From Planctomycetota bacterium (GTDB taxonomy: Bacteria > Planctomycetota > MHYJ01 > JACQXL01), in contig JACQXL010000230.1 of assembly GCA_016208805.1 (NCBI GenBank), forward strand, positions 1-6,251: a stretch of DNA of 6,251 nt, given 5' to 3'. Within the stretch, counting starts at the first letter, position 1; each line of letters begins with the position of its first letter. Made by a program: the position numbers and the translations under genes. Shown one piece after another: positions 1-5,569 of the stretch. The notes beneath the pieces are model-generated. The model had not been told where the DNA came from. It did no database searches and worked only from the letters and a program-made list of their open reading frames with translations.

Positions 1-27
1 GAAATGGGAAAAAGACCACCCGGAGAG

Positions 28-118
28 TGTCATTCTGAGCCCGTAGGGCGAAGAATCTCGTCCCAAATACGCATAAAACGGAGATTCTTCACTCCGCTTC
101 GCTCCGTTCAGAATGACA
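28..118. repeat. Inverted pair of dispersed-type repeat (TGTCATTCTGA ... GAAGAATCTC)
   Basis: The left arm (28-59) begins TGTCATTCTGAG and ends GAAGAATCTC. The right arm (81-118), read on the other strand, begins TGTCATTCTGAA and ends GAAGAATCTC. The outer 11 and inner 10 bases match, the centres differ in sequence and length (32 and 38 bases), and a 21-base spacer separates the arms. I recognise the type as a repeat scattered between genes in many environmental bacterial genomes; that is recollection, not a search. A transcript could fold it into a long hairpin, but no T-run follows, so a terminator role is not supported. No gene is recognisable in 1-27 or 119-199. Confidence 0.8.
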
Positions 119-199
119 AAAGGGGCATTTCGCAAGAGTTCAGAAATTAGACACTGTTTTATCTGGACGAGAGGCGGCAATTTTTTTATCTATGCCGTT

Positions 200-844
200 A
201 TGAAACCAAGCCACGGATTACACCGATTAGGACCAGTTATCATCTTGGCCTCGGCCTCCCGGAGACGCTCGCGGATACTGACCGAGTGCGGCATCGCGCA
301 CCGGGTAGTCGTAAGCAATGTTATGGAAATAATGATGCCACATAAAGGCGCTGGACCTAATGCGCTGGCCAATGCCTGCCTCAAGGCCCGGGCCGTTGCA
401 TCCGCCTACGCTAAATCTACGGCGGTCAAGGCGATATTCATTATCGGCGCGGATACGATAGTCCAATGCGGACGGAGACTATTCGGCAAGGCGCGCTCAA
501 GACAGCAGTCCAAACAATTCCTGGAACAGTTCTCAGACAAAACAGTCCGGGTCTATACCGGCCTGTGCGTCATAGAAGGATGTACCGGTCGGGCAGTCAG
601 CGCGGTTGACTGCTCCCAGGTCAGAGTCAAACGGCTCACGCCAAACCAGATTAACCGGTTTATGAAAGTCGCCGGACCGCACAACCTGGCCGGCGGATTT
701 TCCATTGAAGGCCCGGGTGCTCTGATATTTGACGATGTCCGGGGCTCGTTCTATAACATACTCGGACTGCCGATGATGAAACTGGCGGAACTCTTCGCTA
801 AACTGGACATAAACCTATTGGGTTTAGTAAACAGATTAAACTGA
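200..844 (+). CDS. maf: Maf family nucleoside triphosphate pyrophosphatase
   Basis: This 214-residue protein belongs to the Maf/YhdE/YceF family, cytosolic enzymes that hydrolyse dTTP, UTP or modified nucleotides to the monophosphate and pyrophosphate. Family motifs occur in order: ILASAS-RRR (residues 15-23, the phosphate-binding loop), Glu43, GADTIV (83-88, with Asp85), Lys97 in FGKAR, YTG (119-121), AGGFSIEG (164-171) and GSFYNILGLP (182-191). Departures are Arg21 where Pro is usual in SASPRR, and Asn-Leu before AGG where Asp-Lys is common. Glu170 stands where YhdE-like members have Gln, so substrate choice is unclear. I chose ATG 200 over ATG 113 because the family starts only a few residues before the LASAS motif and 113 lies inside an inverted repeat. 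No Shine-Dalgarno is visible. The first ten or so and the last seven codons come from repeat-like DNA. The gene converges on carB. Confidence 0.92.
   Translation: MKPSHGLHRLGPVIILASASRRRSRILTECGIAHRVVVSNVMEIMMPHKGAGPNALANACLKARAVASAYAKSTAVKAIFIIGADTIVQCGRRLFGKARSRQQSKQFLEQFSDKTVRVYTGLCVIEGCTGRAVSAVDCSQVRVKRLTPNQINRFMKVAGPHNLAGGFSIEGPGALIFDDVRGSFYNILGLPMMKLAELFAKLDINLLGLVNRLN
212..229 (+). repeat. Two 9-base units inside the maf start region
   Basis: CACGGATTA is followed at once by CACCGATTA, a tandem pair with one mismatch. It encodes His-Gly-Leu His-Arg-Leu just before the conserved Maf strand. It resembles the CACGGATTACACGGATT class of intergenic repeats that I know from other genomes. 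Because a 9-base unit is a whole number of codons, it can be read through. With only two units, chance remains possible. Confidence 0.5.
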
Positions 845-890
845 TTTAACCGATTAATCTAAATCCGTTTTATCCGTTCAATCCGTTTAC
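827..890. repeat. Imperfect inverted repeat between the convergent maf and carB ends
   Basis: The outer arms 827-841 (GTAAACAGATTAAAC) and 876-890 (GTTCAATCCGTTTAC) are complementary at 13 of 15 positions. Extending inward to 30 positions gives 23 matches. The two outer mismatches are A facing C on the + strand, which become U-G wobble pairs in the minus-strand RNA. The carB transcript could therefore form a continuous 15-pair stem beginning directly after its TGA. A second small hairpin (TAAACC / GGTTTA, 810-826) adjoins it. No T-run follows on either strand, so this is not a classical intrinsic terminator, but it may protect the carB 3' end or weakly insulate the two genes. The left arm doubles as the last codons of maf. 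The motif ACGGATT-type units recur with a spacing of about 9-10 bases. Confidence 0.6.
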
Positions 891-3800
891 TCAAAAATAG
901 TCCTGCATTGCCTTGACCGCCAGCGCTTTGTTCTGACCGGACATGGTCTGGATGGCGTTGACCGCGGCCCGGGCCGCGGCGATGTTAGTAATAAACGGGA
1001 TGCCCATCTCCACGGCTAACCGCCGCATCCGGTAGCCGTCCCGCTGCGGGCCGCTCCCCTCGGTCGGCGTGTTGATAATCAGTTTGACCTTGCCTTCGCG
1101 CATCAGGCTGAGCGCGTTTGGGGTTTTCCGCTCGCTGATGCGCCAGATGGTTTCCACGTCTATGTGATAGTTCTTCAGGAACTGGGCCGTGCCGGCCGTG
1201 GCCATGATATCCAGTCCGATCTGTTTTAGTTTCCGGGCAATCGGGATAATCTTGTCCTTGTCGCCATCGCGCACGGTGATATAGACCGAACCGGTCATCG
1301 GGAGCGAGTTGCCGGCGGCCAGGAACGATTTGTAGTAGGCGTCGTCAAAGGTCTTGTCTATGCCCATGACCTCGCCGGTGGATTTCATTTCCGGGCCGAG
1401 GATGTAATCCACTCCGGGCAGTTTCTGGAACGGGAATACCGGCGCCTTGATGGCCGTGTGCTTGATGTTGATGCCGTAACAGCCGTTTTCCATGAAGATT
1501 TTGGTCCCGCCCGAGCGGATTCCCTGGTTTATGAGCGTGAGCAGTTCCTTGAGCGAGAACTGTTTATCGGGCGGCAAGAGCGGGGTTATCATCACCCGGG
1601 TGGCCAGTTTTGCCAGCGGGATATTAATCGCCTTGGAGACATAGGGCACGGTCCGGCTGGCCCGGGGGTTGGCCTCCAGGATATAGACCGTGTCGTCTTT
1701 GATGGCGAACTGGATATTGGTCAGCCCGACCACCTTGAGATTGAGCGCCAGCTCTCTGGTAATCTCCCTTATTTGTTTGATAATCCGTTCGGGCAGTGTC
1801 TGGGGCGGCAGGACGCAGATGGCATCGCCCGAATGAACGCCGGCCTCTTCGATATGCTCCATAATGCCGCCGATGAAGACATCGGTACCGTCGCAGACCG
1901 CATCCACGTCTATCTCGATGGCGTTGGTCAGGTATTTATCCACCAGAACGGGGTGCTGTTTTGACGCCTTGACCGCGCCGGTCATGTAGAATTCCAGTTC
2001 CTTTTCGTTGTGGACGATTTCCATTCCCCGGCCACCCAGGACATAGCTGGGCCGGACCAGGACCGGGTAGCCGATGCCGCTGGCAATCTCGCGCACCTGT
2101 TCAAATGAATAACCGGTGCCGGCCGGCGGCCGATAGATATTCAACCGGTTTAACAGCTCTTCAAACTTCTCGCGGTTCTCGGCGATATCTATCTGCTTGG
2201 CCTGCGTGCCCAGAATCTTGGTGGGTAAATCGGGCCGACGGTCAAGCTCGGCCTGCAGAGGGATGGCCAGGTTGACCGAGGTCTGGCCGCCGAACTGGAG
2301 GATGACACCGTCCGGCCGCTCGTGGTCTATGATATTAACCACATCCTCAAATGCGAGCGGTTCAAAGTAGAGCCGGTCCGAGATGTCGTAGTCGGTCGAG
2401 ACGGTCTCGGGGTTGTTGTTGATGATAATGGCTTCCAATCCCTGCTCGCGCGCGGCCATGACCGCGTGGACCGAACAGTAGTCAAACTCTATGCCCTGCC
2501 CGATGCGGATAGGCCCGCTGCCCAGGACGAGAACCTTGGACATTGCGGATTGCGGATTGCGGATTGGGGAATTGGCCCCTGATAAATTCGCATTTCGCAT
2601 TTCGTATTTCGCAATATCATTCTCATAGGTGGAATAGAAATATGGCGTGGCGGCATCAAACTCGGCCGCGCAGGTGTCAACCATCTTGTAATCGGGCAGG
2701 ATGCCGAACTCTTTGCGCCGGGCACGCACCGGCAGTTCGTTGTCTATGCCCAGCAGATAGGCGATGTATTCGTCCGAGAACCCCAGCCGCTTGGCGGCAT
2801 TCAGCGTTTCGCGGTCGAGAGCGGCGATAGTCTTTGCTTCGTCCTCTTTACGCGCTGATTGAATCACCTTTTCCGACTGGATAATATTCCATATCTTGTC
2901 TATGAAGAATTTGGTCCACTTGGTTAGGTCGCAGATGGTGGTGATGTTATAGCCTTGGCGGAGCGCCTCGGCAATCGCATAGAGCCGGTTATCGGTCGGC
3001 TCGACCAGTTCGCTGACCAACGCCTTGAGCGAGCCGGGGGTCAGTTCAAAGGCAATCCGATCCGTCTCCAGACTGCGGATGGCCTTGAAGAGCGCTTCTT
3101 CCACGGTCCGGCCGATGGCCATGACCTCGCCGGTGGATTTCATCTGCGTGCCGATACGTTTGTCAACGGTCCGGAATTTATCAAACGGCCAGCGCGGGAT
3201 TTTCAGGACGACATAGTCCAGGGCCGGCTCGAACGAGGCGTAAGTTTTGCCGGTAATACTGTTAGGAATCTCGTCCAGGGTCATGCCCACGGCAATCTTG
3301 GCGGCGACCCGGGCAATCGGGTAGCCGGTCGCCTTTGATGCCAGGGCGGACGAGCGCGAGACGCGCGGGTTGACCTCAATCACACGGTAGTCGCAGGTTC
3401 GTCCTGAGGACAATTTGGACTCACTGTCCGAAGGGCCGGTGGCCGGATTGACCGCGAACTGGACATTACAACCGCCCTGGATATTCAGCGCCCGGATAAT
3501 CTTGAGCGAGGCGTTGCGCAATAGCTGGTGGTCGCGGTCGGACAGGGTCTGGGCCGGCGCGATGACGATGCTTTCGCCCGTATGGATACCCATCGGGTCG
3601 AGGTTTTCCATGTTGCAGATGATGATGCAGTTGTTGTTCTTGTCGCGCATCACCTCGTATTCAAACTCCATCCAGCCGCTGACGCATTCCTCAACCAGGA
3701 CCTGTTTGATGCGCGAGTAAAGCAGACCGCGCTCGACGATTTCAAGGAGTTCTTCATTATTGTGGGCGATGCCGCTGCCGCTGCCGCCGAAAGTATAGGC

Positions 3801-4313
3801 CGGCCGGATAATTACGGGCAGGCCGCCGATTTTGGTCACGGCCGCTTTGACCTCGGCCAGCGAATTGCAGGCGAAACTTTTCGGGATGGGTTCGTTGATG
3901 GATAACATCGTCTCGCGGAACAGGTCGCGGTCTTCGGAATCGGCAATGGCCTGGACCGGGGTGCCCAGCAACTCCACTCCGTATTTTTCCAGTATTCCCT
4001 TCTCGGCCAGTTCGGAGCAGAGGTTGAGCGCGGTCTGGCCGCCCATCCCGGAAAGGATGCCTTGGGGCCGTTCGGCCGCGATGATTTTCTCCACGATTTC
4101 AACCGTGAGCGGTTCAATATAAGTGCGGTCGGCTATCTCCAGGTCGGTCTGGATGGTGGCCGGATTGGAATTAGCCAGCACGACCGAGTAACCCTCTTCC
4201 TTGAGCGAACGGCAGGCCTGCGAGCCGGAGAAATCAAACTCAGCGGCCTGGCCGATGATAATCGGGCCCGAGCCGATAATCATTATCTTTTTGAGGTCGG
4301 TTCGTTTAGGCAT
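891..4313 (-). CDS. carB: Carbamoyl-phosphate synthase large subunit
   Basis: This 1140-residue synthetase subunit makes carbamoyl phosphate from bicarbonate, ammonia delivered by CarA, and two ATP, for pyrimidine and arginine synthesis. It starts MPKRTDLKKI, as CarB proteins do. The carboxyphosphate half spans about 1-405 (GSGPIIIGQ at 15-22; RPAYTFGGSGSG at 170-181; Mg-binding Glu313 and Asn315 in EVNPR). The oligomerisation domain is about 406-560. The carbamoyl-phosphate half is about 593-1000 (GSGPIRIGQGIEFDYC at 598-613; RPSYVLGGRGM at 754-764; Glu880 and Asn882 in EANPR). A C-terminal MGS-type allosteric domain follows (about 1003-1140; TAGTA at 1039-1043). The chain is about 65 residues longer than the E. 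coli enzyme, largely from three segments: 294-307, about 568-592 (both repeat-derived) and an extra stretch around 909-945. No active-site motif is interrupted. It overlaps carA by 31 bases, which suggests translational coupling; no clear Shine-Dalgarno is seen. Confidence 0.99.
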   Translation of the reverse strand: MPKRTDLKKIMIIGSGPIIIGQAAEFDFSGSQACRSLKEEGYSVVLANSNPATIQTDLEIADRTYIEPLTVEIVEKIIAAERPQGILSGMGGQTALNLCSELAEKGILEKYGVELLGTPVQAIADSEDRDLFRETMLSINEPIPKSFACNSLAEVKAAVTKIGGLPVIIRPAYTFGGSGSGIAHNNEELLEIVERGLLYSRIKQVLVEECVSGWMEFEYEVMRDKNNNCIIICNMENLDPMGIHTGESIVIAPAQTLSDRDHQLLRNASLKIIRALNIQGGCNVQFAVNPATGPSDSESKLSSGRTCDYRVIEVNPRVSRSSALASKATGYPIARVAAKIAVGMTLDEIPNSITGKTYASFEPALDYVVLKIPRWPFDKFRTVDKRIGTQMKSTGEVMAIGRTVEEALFKAIRSLETDRIAFELTPGSLKALVSELVEPTDNRLYAIAEALRQGYNITTICDLTKWTKFFIDKIWNIIQSEKVIQSARKEDEAKTIAALDRETLNAAKRLGFSDEYIAYLLGIDNELPVRARRKEFGILPDYKMVDTCAAEFDAATPYFYSTYENDIAKYEMRNANLSGANSPIRNPQSAMSKVLVLGSGPIRIGQGIEFDYCSVHAVMAAREQGLEAIIINNNPETVSTDYDISDRLYFEPLAFEDVVNIIDHERPDGVILQFGGQTSVNLAIPLQAELDRRPDLPTKILGTQAKQIDIAENREKFEELLNRLNIYRPPAGTGYSFEQVREIASGIGYPVLVRPSYVLGGRGMEIVHNEKELEFYMTGAVKASKQHPVLVDKYLTNAIEIDVDAVCDGTDVFIGGIMEHIEEAGVHSGDAICVLPPQTLPERIIKQIREITRELALNLKVVGLTNIQFAIKDDTVYILEANPRASRTVPYVSKAINIPLAKLATRVMITPLLPPDKQFSLKELLTLINQGIRSGGTKIFMENGCYGINIKHTAIKAPVFPFQKLPGVDYILGPEMKSTGEVMGIDKTFDDAYYKSFLAAGNSLPMTGSVYITVRDGDKDKIIPIARKLKQIGLDIMATAGTAQFLKNYHIDVETIWRISERKTPNALSLMREGKVKLIINTPTEGSGPQRDGYRMRRLAVEMGIPFITNIAAARAAVNAIQTMSGQNKALAVKAMQDYF
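2542..2612 (-). repeat. Two 4-unit heptanucleotide arrays in frame in the CarB linker
   Basis: On the + strand, 2542-2569 is ATTGCGG three times, then ATTGGGG. After a 15-base spacer, 2585-2612 is AATTCGC, ATTTCGC, ATTTCGT, ATTTCGC. On the coding strand the units read CCGCAAT and GCGAAAT, which differ at only two of seven positions. They encode CarB residues 568-591, including AKYEMRN and PIRNPQSAM, in the linker between YSTYE and the KVLVLGSGP strand of the second half. E. coli has 12 residues between those anchors and this protein has 28. Seven-base units shift phase each copy, and both unit types are free of stop codons in every frame of either strand. Confidence 0.9.
3393..3434 (-). repeat. 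Palindrome-like insert coding 14 extra CarB residues
   Basis: On the coding strand this segment runs from CCTTCGGACAGTGAG to CTCAGGACGAACCTGC and encodes PSDSESKLSSGRTC (residues 294-307). In CarB proteins the flanks NPATG and DYRVIEVNPR would normally be nearly adjacent (E. coli: NPKNGRLIVIEMNPR). Removing exactly 42 bases gives NPATG-DYRVIEVNPR, a normal sequence. The ends resemble the CCTTCGACAAGCTCAGGACGAAC-type dispersed repeat that I recall from many genomes. It also contains the near-palindrome GTCCTGAGGAC (3401-3411). Confidence 0.75.
4283..4313 (-). other. carA-carB coding overlap (31 bases)
   Basis: carB starts at 4313 in a different frame from carA, whose TAA stop is 4285-4283. 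That stop also overlaps an in-frame carB ATG (codon 11) as TAATG, the classic termination-reinitiation arrangement. The full-length start is preferred because MPKRTD is the family's normal N-terminus, but an internal second start at codon 11 cannot be excluded. Confidence 0.85.
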
Positions 4314-5455
4314 AATTCTATGAAGTTATCAAATAGGTATTTACTATCCCACGGGCCGGGCGAGGCCTCGGGATGATACTGAACCGAGAATATGGGCAAG
4401 TCTTTATGCCGCATCGCCTCTACCGTGCCGTCGTTGACATTGATGCCGGTTATTTCCAGTTCCTTGGGACAGGACTTAGGGTCAACCGCAAAGCCGTGGT
4501 TTTGGGAAGTAATATAGACCTTGCCGTCCTGCAGGTTTTTAACGGGCTGATTGGCGCCGCGGTGGCCGAACTTAAGCTTATAGGTCTTGCCGCCGAAGGC
4601 CAGCACCAAAATCTGCTGGCCCAGGCAGATACCAAACATCGGGTATTTGCCGGCCAGTGCCTTGATAGTCTTGACCGTAGTCGCGATAATTTCAGGATGG
4701 GCCGGGTCGCCCGGACCGTTGGAAACGAGGATGCCGTCCGGTTTTATCTTGTCTATCTCCGCGGCGGAAATATTGTACGGCGCGCGTACCACCGAACAGC
4801 CGCGGGTAACCAGTTCACGGATGATATTATTCTTCACACCGCAATCTATAACGACCATAATTTTCTCCCGCATAAGTGCGGGACTGACTGCGGTCTTGCC
4901 GTTCTTTCGTTCTTCTGTTTTTTCGTTTACCAGCGCGGGCGTTGACACCTCACCGACCAGGTTGGTCGTATCCGGCGACGGGGTCTGACGGACGGTCTCC
5001 AGCAATTTCTTGGTGTCCGGCGCGGAGCCGGTATAGGTGGCGATAATTGATTTAAGCGTGCCGTATTGCCGGGTCTTGATGGTTAAAGCGCGGGTATCTA
5101 TCTCGCTGATGCCGGGAATATCCTGCTCTTTGAGGAACCCGTCTATGGTTTTGGTTGCCAGACGGTGCGCCGGCAACGGACAGTATTCGCGGACGACAAA
5201 GCCCTCGGCCTGGATTTTATTCGACTGCCATTCCAGCGGCAAATGTCCGTTTTCGGGCATAGTGCAACCATAGTTGCCAATGAGCGGATAGGTCATCATC
5301 AGGATTTGGCCGTTGTAGGAGGGGTCGGTCAGGGCTTCCTGGTAGCCGGTCATTCCCGTATTGAAAACAAACTCTCCGAATGCTGATTTGTCAGCGGCGC
5401 CGAAACCTTTGCCGTGCAAGACGCTTCCGTCTTCTAAAACGATGAGTGCTTTCAA
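4283..5455 (-). CDS. carA: Carbamoyl-phosphate synthase small (glutaminase) subunit
   Basis: This 390-residue amidotransferase subunit hydrolyses glutamine and passes ammonia through a tunnel to CarB. The CarA-specific N-terminal domain (about 1-165) carries EDGSVLHGKGFG and the hallmark GMTGYQEALTDPSYNGQI (34-51). The class I glutaminase domain (about 199-385) has nucleophile Cys277 in GICLG, then His361 and Glu363 in QYHPEASPGP, completing the triad. Gln280 replaces the usual His in GICLGHQ (E. coli His272); this is not a triad residue. The start is TTG (5455-5453): it is the only usable start between the upstream in-frame TGA and the conserved KALIVLEDG. The linker 171-198 is built from a simple repeat and a hairpin, although its length is ordinary. 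carA is the first gene of the carAB operon, and its last ten codons overlap carB. The 114 bases upstream show no recognisable pyrimidine-responsive attenuator. Confidence 0.98.
   Translation of the reverse strand: MKALIVLEDGSVLHGKGFGAADKSAFGEFVFNTGMTGYQEALTDPSYNGQILMMTYPLIGNYGCTMPENGHLPLEWQSNKIQAEGFVVREYCPLPAHRLATKTIDGFLKEQDIPGISEIDTRALTIKTRQYGTLKSIIATYTGSAPDTKKLLETVRQTPSPDTTNLVGEVSTPALVNEKTEERKNGKTAVSPALMREKIMVVIDCGVKNNIIRELVTRGCSVVRAPYNISAAEIDKIKPDGILVSNGPGDPAHPEIIATTVKTIKALAGKYPMFGICLGQQILVLAFGGKTYKLKFGHRGANQPVKNLQDGKVYITSQNHGFAVDPKSCPKELEITGINVNDGTVEAMRHKDLPIFSVQYHPEASPGPWDSKYLFDNFIELCLNEPTSKR
4866..4883. repeat. Perfect 7-bp hairpin within carA
   Basis: TCCCGCA (4866-4872) and TGCGGGA (4877-4883) are perfect complements around a 4-base loop. 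On the coding strand it gives the codons for PALMRE in the inter-domain linker (residues 192-197). Its TCCCG...CGGGA ends match those of the longer palindrome at 5528-5549, so the two may belong to one repeat class. Confidence 0.6.
4901..4927 (-). repeat. Purine-rich simple-repeat stretch coding part of the CarA linker
   Basis: The coding strand is an imperfect repetition of GAA/AAC-type units (AACGAAAAAACAGAAG, then AACGAAAGAAC) and encodes NEKTEERKN (residues 177-185). It looks like the ACAGAAGAACGAAAGAAC class of low-complexity intergenic sequence. It lies just after the conserved VST at the end of the N-terminal domain and before the glutaminase domain, so it is probably solvent-exposed. 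Confidence 0.5.
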
Positions 5456-5466
5456 ATTAAAGCACT
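5445..5466 (-). promoter_or_regulatory. Hairpin presenting the carA TTG start codon in its loop
   Basis: AGTGCTTT and AAAGCACT form a perfect 8-pair stem around the 6-base loop AATTTG (coding strand). The last three loop bases are the carA start codon. There is no Shine-Dalgarno upstream. In mRNA this could modulate initiation, either exposing the start or blocking ribosome entry. The role is inferred from position only. Confidence 0.45.
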
Positions 5467-5513
5467 TGAGTACAATATCGGTGAATGATTGTCAAGGAAA
5501 ACACCTATTTATA
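5467..5513 (-). promoter_or_regulatory. Candidate carA promoter elements
   Basis: On the minus strand a perfect TTGACA (5495-5490) is followed after 17 bases by TACTCA (5472-5467), a poor -10 match. Initiation there would give an almost leaderless carA mRNA. Alternatively TATAAA (5513-5508) is a good -10 but has only a weak -35 (GTGTCG) 17 bases upstream; its leader would be about 50 bases. Either fits a transcription start after the upstream gene. Neither is convincing alone. Confidence 0.3.
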
Positions 5514-5527
5514 GTGCGGCAGTTTGA

Positions 5528-5549
5528 TCCCGACACTTCGGTGTCGGGA
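5528..5549. repeat. Perfect 9-bp palindrome with TTCG loop between the ATP-grasp gene and carA
   Basis: TCCCGACAC (5528-5536) and GTGTCGGGA (5541-5549) pair perfectly around TTCG, or CGAA on the minus strand. It lies 21 bases past the stop of the upstream ATP-grasp gene. The stem is strong enough to act as a terminator, but the bases that follow on the minus strand (TCAAACTGCC) are not T-rich. I therefore read it mainly as a REP-like dispersed palindrome that may slow transcription or shield a 3' end. Confidence 0.7.
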
Positions 5550-5569
5550 CGAACTATACTGGGCTGACC

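Noticed and set aside
113..199. Upstream ATG extending Maf by 29 residues
   Set aside because: It lies inside an inverted repeat, the added peptide matches nothing in Maf proteins, and the family begins close to the LASAS motif.
1458..1964. Plus-strand open frame opposite carB (and several others opposite carB and carA)
   Set aside because: These lie wholly against conserved CarB/CarA coding sequence and have no recognisable domain; they are by-products of GC-biased codon use.
2542..2612. CRISPR array
   Set aside because: Units are 7 bases with no unique spacers; this is a simple tandem repeat.
2489..2725. Frameshift or split of carB at the linker
   Set aside because: The carB frame stays open through the repeats and both flanks align in the same frame with the normal CarB sequence.
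5528..5549. Intrinsic terminator of the ATP-grasp gene
   Set aside because: The stem is strong but no T-run follows on the minus strand, so it is listed as a palindrome with possible 3'-end role only.
5456..5569. Pyrimidine attenuator, PyrR site or arginine operator for carAB
   Set aside because: No leader peptide, antiterminator-terminator pair or recognisable operator could be seen in these 114 bases.
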